A stretch of DNA of 64,000 nucleotides, from positions 1 through 64,000 of the forward strand of contig NZ_JBEXUX010000010.1 in NCBI RefSeq assembly GCF_040629175.1. The letters are read 5' to 3'. Under the pieces are notes generated by a model. The model had not been told where the DNA came from, made no database searches, and was given only the letters and a program-made list of their open reading frames with translations. The stretch comes from Embleya sp040629175 (lineage in GTDB: Bacteria > Actinomycetota > Actinomycetes > Streptomycetales > Streptomycetaceae). Shown here in pieces: positions 1-8,834 of the stretch. Both the position numbers and the translations under genes were made by a program. The first letter of the stretch is position 1; every line of letters begins with the position of its first letter.

Positions 1-300
1 GTTTCTCTTTCGCGTCTCCAGCTTAGCACACCGTTTCGGCGGCTTCGCTTTCCTCGCTTTCGGCTTCCACCGCGTTTCCGCGCTTTCCGCCTTCCGGACT
101 CTAGCAGATCCTGCGACCCGCTTTTCGTCCGTTGCTTTCCGCCTTCGAAACTCTCGTTTCCTCGGCTTCCGGCTCTTCGAGCTTAGCAGTCCTTGCGGCC
201 TGCTTCGCTCACCGCTTCGGGCATCGGGAATTTACATTCTCCGAGGCATTTGGCGGCGTCCGCAGACTTTAGCGGAGCGCATTCCCGATCGCCTAATCGG
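1..300 (-). promoter_or_regulatory. Probable promoter/leader region of an rRNA operon (16S gene off the left edge)
   Basis: The minus strand is strongly purine-rich and carries four promoter -10-like boxes, each preceded by GC: TAAAGT (266-271), TAAGCT (180-185), TAGAGT (98-103) and TAAGCT (20-25), spaced 78-86 bp apart. Between them are GGAAA/GAAAG-rich tracts of the kind I remember from streptomycete 16S rRNA upstream regions (a box like TAGAGTC followed by GGAAACG). Transcription would run leftward out of the window. The boxes and their spacing are seen; the rRNA assignment is inference from resemblance. No good TTGACA -35 boxes stand at the right distance. Positions 301-417 show nothing further. 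Confidence 0.45.
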
Positions 301-417
301 TGATCATGGATTTGCTCGCCTCCCGGGCGGACTTCGCAACAGTACACGGCCGGGCCCGGAGCACCAAATCGCTCCGAGCCCGGCCGCTCATACCGTTCCC
401 GCGGCGTCAGCCCAGGG

Positions 418-3400
418 TCAACGCCCCTTCCCCATCGCCGGTTTCGGGCCCGTCACCGGCTTCGGGCCGGGCAGCGTGTTCGGGCCTGCCTCCGTCACCG
501 GGGGCGTGGTCGTGACCGTGCCGTCGTGGGTGAAGCCGATGCCCCGGAGAGTGGGCAGCGGGTGACCGTCGGTGGTGCCGGCGAGTTCCACTCGGTATTG
601 CAGGAAGCGCGATGCGCTGCCGACCGTGTCGCCGGGGCGGGTGAGGTCCTTCCATGGTGTCCAGCTCGCGTCCGGGATGGCCGTCGTGCCGGTGCGTACC
701 GATACCCGCAGCGTGGTGCCCTTGGGGATGTCGGCCTGCCAGTCGCCGGCCAGCCAGGTCACCATGCGGCCCGCGTCCAACGGCTTCGACACGTATGTAC
801 CGGTCGGGGCCCGGTCCAGGGTGAGTGCGTCCGGTCGGTCGCCGCTGACCGCTCCGCCGGAGACCGTGCCGTTGGTGAAGTCGAACGCGCCGGTCTCGGC
901 GACGCCCGGCCTGGGCATCACCAGTCGGGCGCTGTCCTTCTTCTTTCCGTCGCCGCCCGACCAGGTTCCCTCGTTCCCGGCCGCGTCGACGCCGGCGAGA
1001 CGGAACGCGTAGGTCTTGCCCGAGCCGAGGTGGCCGAGCTTGGCGTGGTGCTCGGTGGTCGACTGCTTCCGGTCCGCGTATATCGGGCGCACCGACGCGG
1101 CGTTGTCGCCCAGGAGCACCGAGGCGGTCGTGGGCTTGTCGGTCTTCCAGGTCAGGTCGGCGCTGCCGTCCGGCCAGGTCTTGACCGAGACGTCGCTGAT
1201 CACCGGCGCCTTGCGGTCGGCCTTGGGGGTGCGGAACTCGGCGGGCTTGGCGTTCGGGGCGGGCCAGACGCTGCGCTCGCCCTTCGCGTTCTCCGAGGTG
1301 AGTCGGTAGTAGTAGGTGGTGTCGGGCTTGAGCGCGCCCAGGGCGATCTTGTGCTCGCCGGCGGTCTCCACGCTCTTGTGGGTGATCGGCATCTGGTCCG
1401 GCTTGGTGCCGAGCTGCATCTCGGTGGTCGAGGGCACGTCGGTCGTCCAGGTCAGCGTGCCCGAGCCGTCCGCCGCCGGGGCGGCCTTGGCCTGGGCGAT
1501 CTGCGGTGCGACCGGGTTGGCGTAGGTCGCCGTGTAGGCGCCGGAGGTCCCGTCGAAGACGGCGTACTCGATGCCCTTGACGGTGGTCTTCTGGAAGGTG
1601 ACCGGAATGCCGCCGCGGGAGAGCGCGGTGAGTGTGGTGCCGCCCGAGCCGGTCGTCGGCAACATCGTCATCAGGTTGGTCGCGGCCGCGTTCTGGTTGA
1701 CGGTGAAGGTGACCGAGTTGCCGACCCTGGTGAGGCCGGTGATCGTGGACGCGTTTCGGGCGTCGGTCCAGTCCAGCAATTGTTTGGCCGAGACGATCGG
1801 GACGTTCTTCGCCTTGGCCGAGGCGATCAGGGCCTGCTCGATGTCGAGCTGGCCCACGTTGCCCACTCCGCCGTTGGCGTTCGCCGAGTCCGTGTGGTTG
1901 TTCATCACGAAGGCGCCGTAGAAGCCGTCGTTGTTGGCGCCGTTGACGAGTTGGTCGAAGGTGTCCGGATAGACCTGCTGGAATTCGTCGTTGATCTGGG
2001 TGGTGCCCTGGTAGATGTCGATCATCTGACCGCTGGGGTCGGTGAATCGCATCGGGAAGCCGGAGCCGGTGAAGAAGCCGGGGCTCGCCTTCATCAGCGG
2101 CCCGCCCCAGGTGTTCTTCCAGTAGTCCGGCATGTAGTAGTAGTTCGTGTCGAGCCGGATGCCCTTGGCGCGGGCGATCGAGGCGTTCGAGCTCCAGTCG
2201 GGCCAGGTCAGACAGTGGGTGCGGTTGGTGGTCGGCTTCAGGGGCGCGTAGCGGGTGAAGTCGTCCAGGCTGTTCTCGTACACCGCGCCGAGTTCCGCGT
2301 TGATGTCCGTCTGGGACGCGCCGGCGCGCAGTTGCGGGCAACTGCCGTTCTGGTCGACGTGTCGGGCGATCTCGAAGCCCTGTGCGGTCCAGTTCTGGAC
2401 GTCGGACACCGAGGGTGCCTGGGTGCCCTGCGGTCCCGGGCCCCAGACGTAGATGGTGCCGCGCATGCACTTCCAGTTGCGCACCGCGGCGTCGCGCAGC
2501 GCGGCGATCGGGCTCGCGCAGGCCGGGTCGGAGCTGTTGTTGTTGTAGCGGGTGACCCTGCCCTGCATGTCGCTGAGGTTCTGGCCGTGGTTGTCACCGG
2601 TGGAGACCATCACGACCTTGAGCAGGTCGGGTGCGGCGGTGGCGGCGTTGCCGGGCAGGTACCAGGTGCGCGGGATCGGGGCCTTGGCGCGGTTGCCGAT
2701 TTCGATCAGGTTGGCGAACAGGCGCTGCTGCTCGTCGGCCTGCGGGACCTGGACCCGGCTGAGGTCGACCCAGTCCGGATAGAACATGTCGTCGGCGCGC
2801 ATCAGCGGGCCGCCGCTGTCGGAGAAGTTGTCGTTCTCGACGCCGGCCTGGGCCGGGTTGCCCTGCCGGGTCTGCACGATCGAGCGGGCCAGGTCGTAGG
2901 TGAACGCGGACGCGGTGCCGCTGCCCACGGTGCGGGTGGTCACGGCCGGGCCGAGCGGGCTGGTGCCGGTGCGGGTGTACAGGTCCGCGACACGGACCGT
3001 GCCGACGCCGCCCGGGACCGTCCACACGTCGGCGGGCCCGTGGTACTGCATGCTCAGTTGGCTGTAGATGCCGGCGCCGGCGGCGGTGCCGCTGTCGACC
3101 TTCATGTACTGGTTGGCCTGGAAGCCGCCGGAGGTGCCGAGGCCGAGCAGGCCGGCCAGGGCGGCGCGCGGGTGCATGGCGATCAGGTTGCCGCCCGCGT
3201 TGACCCACGTGGTGAGGTCGGCGACCAGTTGCGTCGAGGGGGCGAAGTCGCCGAGCACGACGGTGGTGTAGCCGTTGAGGACGGTCGCGGTGACCGCGCT
3301 CGCGTCCTTGACCGCGAACGAGTTGAGGCCCTCGCTGCGCAGGATCTCGGTGTAGTAGCAACTGAACGGGTTGGAGTCGGCCTTGATCACCAGGATCGGG

Positions 3401-5190
3401 CCGGTGTTGGGCGCGTCGCACGGCGGGGTCGGCGGGGCCTGGCCGGTGGTGAAGGTCCAGGTGGCGTCCGGCATCGCGTTGTCGGATCGGTCCTTGACGC
3501 CGCTTACGGTGAGTGTGTACGGGGTGCCGTAGGCCAGTTCGGCGTTCGGCTTGAGGGTGAGCTGGGTCGGTGTGGTCGGGTTGTCGAGTTCGAGCTCGGC
3601 GGGCACCGCCGTGCCGTTGCGCTTGAGCTGGAAGTTCAGGCCGGTGGGCTTGAGCGGTTCGCTGAAGGTGACCGAGGGCTGGATGCCGGAGAGCACGCCG
3701 TTGGCGTTCGGCGTCGGTGTCATGTCGGTGACGGCGGGGGCGACGGTGTCCTCGGCGTTGGTGCTGAAGACCACGTCCACCCAGTAGTTGCTGCCGTTCC
3801 AACTGTCCGTCGGGTAGCTGCTGCCGGCGTTGTACTTGTACACGCCGTTGCCGCCGTCGACGCCGTCGGCCAGGGCCGTGATCATCGAGTTGCCGACGGG
3901 TTGGGAGAACGAGGCGGTGTTGGCCGGGTAGTTGCCGTTGGGCGCGAAGTAGGACGCGACGTAGGTGACACCGGCGTGCACGGTGATCGGGGTGGGCAGG
4001 TCGACGGTCTGCCAGCCGCTGCCGGTGCGGTTCACGTTGGGCACGGTGGCCAGGCGGGTCTGGGTGTTCTTGTCCCACAGGCTGACCGCGTACGGGCCGG
4101 TGCTGCCGGTGAGCTTCCAGAACCTGATCGACTTGATCTGGCCGTCGGTGGTGGTGCGGAACTTGACGCCGACCTCGACGCTGTTGTTGTCGGTCTGGTT
4201 GGGCGTGCTCGGGCTGACCGGGCCGGTCCAGATGCTGGTTTCCACGGACTGGCTGCTGCCGGTGCCGGTGGTGAAGGACCAGGACTTGGTGGCCATGGTG
4301 TTGCCGGCGGCGTCCTTGGCCCCGGTGACCGTGACGGAGTAGCCGGTGGATACCGCGAGTGCCGCGGTGGGCTGGAAGGTCGCGGTGTTGCCGGTGTACG
4401 TGGCGGTGCCGGCGACGGCCGGGCCGCCGGTTTGGGTGACCGCCCACTGCACGGTGGCAGGCTGTACCGGCTCGCTGAAGGTGGCGGACAGCGGTGCGGC
4501 GGTGGCCACTCCGGTGGCGCTCGCGGCCGGCGTGGTCTGGGTGACCGTGGGCGGCGTGGTGTCGGCACCGGGGACGAAGGAGACGTCCACCCAGTAGTTG
4601 CCGGCCTGGTAGGAGTCGGTCGGCATGCCGCCGCCGGGGTTGTAGGTGTAGACGCCGTTGCCCTGGGTGCCGTTGCTCGCCGGGGCGACGAGTTGTTCGA
4701 CGGTGTGGTCGATCGCGAAGAAGTTGTCGGTGACCGTGTAGCGGCCGCCGGGTGCGACGTAGGAGGCGATGTAGGTGGAGCCGGCGGCGACCGGGATCGG
4801 GGTCGCGAAGGTCGCGGTCTGCCAGCCGGAGGCGCTCTCGCCGGTGAAGGTCACCGAGGTCGCGGTGCCGGTCGCGGTGTTCCAGATCCGGCCGGTGTGG
4901 GTGCCGGTGTTGCCGGCGTCCTTCCAGAATTTGACCTGGGTGATCGTGCCGTTGCTGTCGGGCTTGAACCGCACTCCCACCTCGACGGCCACCGCGTCGG
5001 TGTCGGTCACGGCGCCGGCGGGGGTGGCGCCGGCGAACAGCGAGCACGGACTGCATGGCGCGGCCTGGGCCGCGGTGATCGGTGCGAACAAGGTGAACAG
5101 CAACGCGCCGATCGTGGCGAACGCGATGCTCGTCCACGTCGCTCTGCGTGGCCGGTGACCCGATCTGGTCCTGGCACGGGCAGGCTTCAT
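418..5190 (-). CDS. Large secreted modular protein: DUF4082 and Ig-like modules, polysaccharide-deacetylase-like core, FN3-like tail
   Basis: Predicted 1590-residue exported protein. An Arg-rich N-terminus and a hydrophobic stretch (about residues 20-43) ending AQA form a signal peptide. Rough order: DUF4082 module (48-210), SbsA/Big_5-type Ig module (211-312), second DUF4082 (318-485), second Ig module (488-592), a class I amidotransferase-like Rossmann region (598-835), a polysaccharide-deacetylase-like region (860-1190) and FN3-like modules to the C-terminus. DUF4082 is a presumed carbohydrate-binding beta-sandwich; catalysis is not established. I place the start at 5190 because GAGGAG lies 10 nt upstream; an in-frame ATG at 5214 has no such site. 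It is the second of two adjacent genes of the same design next to a glycan locus, so a role in modifying or binding an extracellular polysaccharide is inferred. Confidence 0.85.
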   Translation of the reverse strand: MKPARARTRSGHRPRRATWTSIAFATIGALLFTLFAPITAAQAAPCSPCSLFAGATPAGAVTDTDAVAVEVGVRFKPDSNGTITQVKFWKDAGNTGTHTGRIWNTATGTATSVTFTGESASGWQTATFATPIPVAAGSTYIASYVAPGGRYTVTDNFFAIDHTVEQLVAPASNGTQGNGVYTYNPGGGMPTDSYQAGNYWVDVSFVPGADTTPPTVTQTTPAASATGVATAAPLSATFSEPVQPATVQWAVTQTGGPAVAGTATYTGNTATFQPTAALAVSTGYSVTVTGAKDAAGNTMATKSWSFTTGTGSSQSVETSIWTGPVSPSTPNQTDNNSVEVGVKFRTTTDGQIKSIRFWKLTGSTGPYAVSLWDKNTQTRLATVPNVNRTGSGWQTVDLPTPITVHAGVTYVASYFAPNGNYPANTASFSQPVGNSMITALADGVDGGNGVYKYNAGSSYPTDSWNGSNYWVDVVFSTNAEDTVAPAVTDMTPTPNANGVLSGIQPSVTFSEPLKPTGLNFQLKRNGTAVPAELELDNPTTPTQLTLKPNAELAYGTPYTLTVSGVKDRSDNAMPDATWTFTTGQAPPTPPCDAPNTGPILVIKADSNPFSCYYTEILRSEGLNSFAVKDASAVTATVLNGYTTVVLGDFAPSTQLVADLTTWVNAGGNLIAMHPRAALAGLLGLGTSGGFQANQYMKVDSGTAAGAGIYSQLSMQYHGPADVWTVPGGVGTVRVADLYTRTGTSPLGPAVTTRTVGSGTASAFTYDLARSIVQTRQGNPAQAGVENDNFSDSGGPLMRADDMFYPDWVDLSRVQVPQADEQQRLFANLIEIGNRAKAPIPRTWYLPGNAATAAPDLLKVVMVSTGDNHGQNLSDMQGRVTRYNNNSSDPACASPIAALRDAAVRNWKCMRGTIYVWGPGPQGTQAPSVSDVQNWTAQGFEIARHVDQNGSCPQLRAGASQTDINAELGAVYENSLDDFTRYAPLKPTTNRTHCLTWPDWSSNASIARAKGIRLDTNYYYMPDYWKNTWGGPLMKASPGFFTGSGFPMRFTDPSGQMIDIYQGTTQINDEFQQVYPDTFDQLVNGANNDGFYGAFVMNNHTDSANANGGVGNVGQLDIEQALIASAKAKNVPIVSAKQLLDWTDARNASTITGLTRVGNSVTFTVNQNAAATNLMTMLPTTGSGGTTLTALSRGGIPVTFQKTTVKGIEYAVFDGTSGAYTATYANPVAPQIAQAKAAPAADGSGTLTWTTDVPSTTEMQLGTKPDQMPITHKSVETAGEHKIALGALKPDTTYYYRLTSENAKGERSVWPAPNAKPAEFRTPKADRKAPVISDVSVKTWPDGSADLTWKTDKPTTASVLLGDNAASVRPIYADRKQSTTEHHAKLGHLGSGKTYAFRLAGVDAAGNEGTWSGGDGKKKDSARLVMPRPGVAETGAFDFTNGTVSGGAVSGDRPDALTLDRAPTGTYVSKPLDAGRMVTWLAGDWQADIPKGTTLRVSVRTGTTAIPDASWTPWKDLTRPGDTVGSASRFLQYRVELAGTTDGHPLPTLRGIGFTHDGTVTTTPPVTEAGPNTLPGPKPVTGPKPAMGKGR

Positions 5191-5292
5191 CGAGTTGGTG
5201 CTCCTCAATGGCATGACGGTCGGTTCGTGGGGGTCGAAAGGGCTGTGCGGCGCACCGGATCCGGGGCGCCGTGTCCCTTTGCGAGACCGGCG

Positions 5293-5321
5293 GCCGGCGG
5301 ATCGATGTCGATGCCGCCGGC
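5293..5321 (-). terminator. Hairpin terminator candidate after the DMFase-like secreted protein gene
   Basis: Perfect 8-bp inverted repeat GCCGGCGG / CCGCCGGC with a 13-nt loop, about 54 nt beyond the stop codon at 5375. It has no T-run, as is common in high-GC actinomycetes. Confidence 0.45.
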
Positions 5322-5374
5322 TGCCGGGTCGGTGCCCGGTGTCGGGTCGCTGGGGCCACCCGCACCGCTGTGGG

Positions 5375-8300
5375 CTAGTTGGTGGTGAAGACGACGTCCA
5401 CCCAGTAGTTGCTGTCGTTCCAGGTGCTGGTGGGGAAGCCGGTCCCGTAGACGTAGACGCCGTTGCCGCCGACGCTTCCGGACGCGGCGGCCTTGATCGG
5501 CCCGGTGCCGGCCGCCGAGGTCAGGCCGCCCTCGGTGGAGGAGTACCGGCCCTGGGGGGCGAAGTACGAGGCCACGTAGGTGGTGTTGGCGGCGATCACG
5601 ATCGGTTGGGCGAAGTTCACCTGTTGCCAGCCGGAGGCGGTTTCACCGGTGAACGTGGCGGTGGCCAGTGCCGTGCCGGTCGAGGACCACAGCGTCCCGG
5701 TGTGCGTGCCGGTGTTGTTGGGGCCCTTGTAGAACCGCAGTCCGGTGATCTTGCCCGGCACCGTGCTGCTGAATTTGACGCCGAGTTGGATGCCGGTGGT
5801 GTCGGTGTCGGAGAGCACGGCCGGCGTCGCGGTGGCGGGCCAGATCGTGCAGGACGGATTGCAGGTCGGCGGTGGTGTGCCGCCGGCCGTGGTGAAGGAC
5901 CACGACTTGGGGGCCATCGGGACGCCTTCGGCGGTTTGTGCGCCGCTGAGGGTGACCGAGTACGACGTGCCCGGTGCCAGGTCGGTGGTGGGATCGAAGG
6001 TGGCGGTCCTGGTCCCGGCGTTGTAGCTCGCGGTGCCGGCGACGGTGCTGTTGTCCGACTTCTTGAGCGACCACACGATCGTCGCGGGTTGCACCGCGAG
6101 GTCGAAGGTCGCGGCGAGGTTGCCGGCGACCGGGGCGAAGCCCGCGCCCTCCGCCGGGACGATCGTGGTGACCACCGGCGCGGGGCCGGCCGGGCCGGTG
6201 TTCGAGGTGGTGAACACCGGGTCGACCCAGAAGTTGGCGTCGTTCCAGGTCGAGGTCGGGAAACCGGTGCCGTAGCGGTACACCCCGTTGCCGCCGGAGG
6301 CGTTGCTGGCCGGTGCGGTGAGCGGGCCGCGGATGTGCGCGTTGGTCAGGCCGCCCTGGTCGGCGCTGTATCTGCCGTTGGGTGCCTGGTACGACGCCAC
6401 GTAGGTGGTGCCGGCGGTCACCGGTACGGGCTGACCGAACGTCACCTCCTGCCAACCGGAGGCGGTTTCACCGGTGAACGTGGCGGTGGCCAGTGCCGTG
6501 CCGGTCGAGGACCACAGCGTCCCGGTGTGCGTGCCGGTGTTCGCGGCGTCCTTCCAGAAGCGGATTCCGGTGATGAAGCCGGCCCGATCGGGCTGGAATT
6601 TGACGCCGAGTTCGGTGCCGGCGGTGTCCGGGTCGGGCCCGGACGAGGGTTGGTCGGTCGGGGTCCACAGGGTGCATGGGCAGACGACCGGTTGCGGTGG
6701 CCCGCCGATGGTGACCGTGACGCCGGCACCGGGGGTCTCGGTCCGGGCGCTGTCGTCGGTGGCCCGGGACTTGATGGTGACCGACCCGCCCGGGCCGGTG
6801 GTGAACACGTAGGTCCAGTTCTCCCGCCCGGTGGTGGCCGGGTGCCAGGTGGCGCCGTTGTCCACCGAGACCTCGACGCCGCCGACCTTGCCGCCGGTGT
6901 CGGTCGCGGTGCCGGTGACCGTCACGTTGGCGTTGGCGGGCAGGCTGCCCCCGTTGGTGGGGGCGGTGATGGTCGAGACGGGCGGTGTGGTGTCGGTGCT
7001 CTTGACCGGCACGACCATGCCGGCCATCAGCGTGCCGGGTTGCACGCCCATGTCGGAGAAGAGGTTGATGGTGGCCTGCTGCATCGCGGTGTCCACGGTG
7101 CCGTTGGCGCCGATCCGGTAGACGTCCAGGCCCCAGGCCCATTGCACGGTGCCGGCGCCGAAGACGAGCGCGCCGCTGGGTGCGCGGTAGAGGGTCAGGC
7201 TGTGCGTCGAACTGCCGTCGGCGTAGGTCGAACCCTGGTCCTGGAGCACCGACATGCCGGACTTGACCGTGGTCGAGAGCCGGATCAGACCCGCGGGTCG
7301 GGCGCCGTTGTCCAGGTCGGAGTCCCATTCGTAGCCGAGGGTTCCGCTTCCGAGAGTGGTTTGTTCGGTGAGGCCGAGGGTGGCCAGGCGGGTGTTGCGC
7401 CACAGGCGCAGTCTGCCGTCGGCACCGTTGGCGTACATGTCGGTGGTGCAGCAGTTGACGGTGAAGATGGTGCCGGTGAGGCTGTTCTCCGGTCGGCCGC
7501 CGTCACCGGGTGGCGAGAAGCGCGGGTCGCGCCACGTGCCGGTCCACATGGCCGGGCCGAGCGGGTCGATCGACTCGTTGGCGTGGGTGTCCTTGTACGC
7601 CACCAGGTTGCGGTGGTCGGGACCGTTGCCGTTGATCCCGCCGTTCTCCCAACGGGTTTTCCAGAACACCTCGTTGCCGGAGAAGAAGGCGAGGTTGACG
7701 CCCGCGTCGCGGGCCGCCTCGACGTTGGCCCGTTGCGGGCCGGACCAGTACTCGTCATGACCCACCGACAGGAACACCTTGTGGTTCTTGATCAGTTGGC
7801 CGCGTCGATCGCTGTCCACACCGGTCGAGTACGTGACGTCGTAGCCGTTGCGCTCCAGGAAGCGCAACATCGCGAACTCGGCGTTGAACAACGAGTCCGC
7901 GGGGTTGTCGGCACGTGTCGTGAACGGCCGGTTGTAGCTGACCTTGTACGCCCGACCCACCGGCTGGCCGGTGTAGAGGTCGTTGCCGCCGTACGCGTTG
8001 TACGCCTGCCACGTGGTGTCGGACGCCTGCATCAGCAGCGCCGAGTGCGAGGCGTCGTTGCGGACCACGAAGGGGATGTGGCTCGCGCCCGAAGTACCGT
8101 CGGTGCGTGTGGGTTTGGCGATGTAGTAGCCGGACGCCGCGTCGGCGGGTACGGTCCAGGAAGCGGAGTCGGTCCAGTTCGAGCAGTCGATCAGGCCGGT
8201 CACCAGATTGTCGGTGTCGCAGTTCGACTGCTGACGCGGGGTCACCGCCGAGGCCGGGATCGTGTAGACCTTGCGGGCGCCGTTGCCGTTGTACCAACCG

Positions 8301-8608
8301 AGCCGGTAGATGTCGACGCGATAGGAACTCGCGGTGGTGTCGATCCGAAACTTGATCTGGCCACCGGCGTTGACGCTGATGTCGGTGGAGAAGCCCTGGA
8401 TGGAGCTGCTTCCCGCACCGCTGACGTCCCATTCGGTCCGCGGGTTGCCGGTCTTGCTGTTCTCACAGACGACCGCGTTCGTGACCGGCGCGTCGCACGG
8501 TCCCGCGGCTGCCTTCGGTGTGTTCGGTGCCGCGACGATCAGCGCGAGCAACAACGCGATGAGCGTCGGAATCGTTGCTCTGCGCAGCCGCGGCCTGGGC
8601 ATGTTCAT
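5375..8608 (-). CDS. Secreted N,N-dimethylformamidase-like protein with Ig-like and two DUF4082 modules
   Basis: Predicted 1077-residue secreted protein. The signal peptide covers about residues 1-36 (MPRPRLRR then a hydrophobic segment ending KAAAG). Residues about 45-500 match the C-terminal part of N,N-dimethylformamidase large subunits; the pieces IYRLGWYNGNGAR, LSVGHDEYWSG and FFSGNEVFWKTRWE are characteristic. An Ig-like module (536-632), DUF4082 (640-800), a Big_5-type module (806-908) and a second DUF4082 (915-1077) follow. The start at 8608 has GGGGGA just upstream. The substrate is unknown: this domain is common in actinobacterial secreted proteins of unproven activity, so amide hydrolysis of a glycan substituent is only a guess. 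The two DUF4082 modules share an exact 86-bp DNA repeat. Confidence 0.85.
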   Translation of the reverse strand: MNMPRPRLRRATIPTLIALLLALIVAAPNTPKAAAGPCDAPVTNAVVCENSKTGNPRTEWDVSGAGSSSIQGFSTDISVNAGGQIKFRIDTTASSYRVDIYRLGWYNGNGARKVYTIPASAVTPRQQSNCDTDNLVTGLIDCSNWTDSASWTVPADAASGYYIAKPTRTDGTSGASHIPFVVRNDASHSALLMQASDTTWQAYNAYGGNDLYTGQPVGRAYKVSYNRPFTTRADNPADSLFNAEFAMLRFLERNGYDVTYSTGVDSDRRGQLIKNHKVFLSVGHDEYWSGPQRANVEAARDAGVNLAFFSGNEVFWKTRWENGGINGNGPDHRNLVAYKDTHANESIDPLGPAMWTGTWRDPRFSPPGDGGRPENSLTGTIFTVNCCTTDMYANGADGRLRLWRNTRLATLGLTEQTTLGSGTLGYEWDSDLDNGARPAGLIRLSTTVKSGMSVLQDQGSTYADGSSTHSLTLYRAPSGALVFGAGTVQWAWGLDVYRIGANGTVDTAMQQATINLFSDMGVQPGTLMAGMVVPVKSTDTTPPVSTITAPTNGGSLPANANVTVTGTATDTGGKVGGVEVSVDNGATWHPATTGRENWTYVFTTGPGGSVTIKSRATDDSARTETPGAGVTVTIGGPPQPVVCPCTLWTPTDQPSSGPDPDTAGTELGVKFQPDRAGFITGIRFWKDAANTGTHTGTLWSSTGTALATATFTGETASGWQEVTFGQPVPVTAGTTYVASYQAPNGRYSADQGGLTNAHIRGPLTAPASNASGGNGVYRYGTGFPTSTWNDANFWVDPVFTTSNTGPAGPAPVVTTIVPAEGAGFAPVAGNLAATFDLAVQPATIVWSLKKSDNSTVAGTASYNAGTRTATFDPTTDLAPGTSYSVTLSGAQTAEGVPMAPKSWSFTTAGGTPPPTCNPSCTIWPATATPAVLSDTDTTGIQLGVKFSSTVPGKITGLRFYKGPNNTGTHTGTLWSSTGTALATATFTGETASGWQQVNFAQPIVIAANTTYVASYFAPQGRYSSTEGGLTSAAGTGPIKAAASGSVGGNGVYVYGTGFPTSTWNDSNYWVDVVFTTN
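5631..5716. repeat. 86-bp exact direct repeat, copy 1 (inside a DUF4082 module)
   Basis: Identical to 6456-6541, offset 825 bp. Both lie at the same position in the two DUF4082 modules of one gene, where the surrounding DNA has diverged. This points to recent intragenic duplication or gene conversion. Confidence 0.9.
6456..6541. repeat. 86-bp exact direct repeat, copy 2
   Basis: Second copy of the repeat at 5631-5716, in the upstream DUF4082 module of the same secreted protein. Confidence 0.9.
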
Positions 8609-8834
8609 GAGTGTCCCCCACCCCAACTTCGGTACCCGGGGCGGTGTCCCGGGTCCGAGATAGGGGAAAGTGTGGCGCACGTTCCAGCCTGTTGTCCGGG
8701 TTTTGCCCTCTCGTGAAGCGGCCCGTGGGTACAGTGCGGGGGCCGGGGGCGGGTCGGCCTCGGGTCGGACTTGGGGGAGTTCGAAACACCGGCCCTCGCG
8801 GGGCTGGTTCCGCACGACGGTCCGGGGGGACTTT

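Noticed and set aside
526..5388. Very long plus-strand open frame (about 1620 codons)
   Set aside because: Antisense shadow of the secreted DUF4082 gene; its product is a Val/Arg/Gly-rich string with no motif.
8634..8654. ACCCGGG inverted repeat between the divergent genes at 8.6-8.8 kb
   Set aside because: 7-bp stem in a GC-rich stretch; may be part of a regulatory region but not distinctive enough to call.
5195..8716. Long plus-strand open frame of about 1170 codons
   Set aside because: Antisense shadow of the dimethylformamidase-like gene; low-complexity translation.
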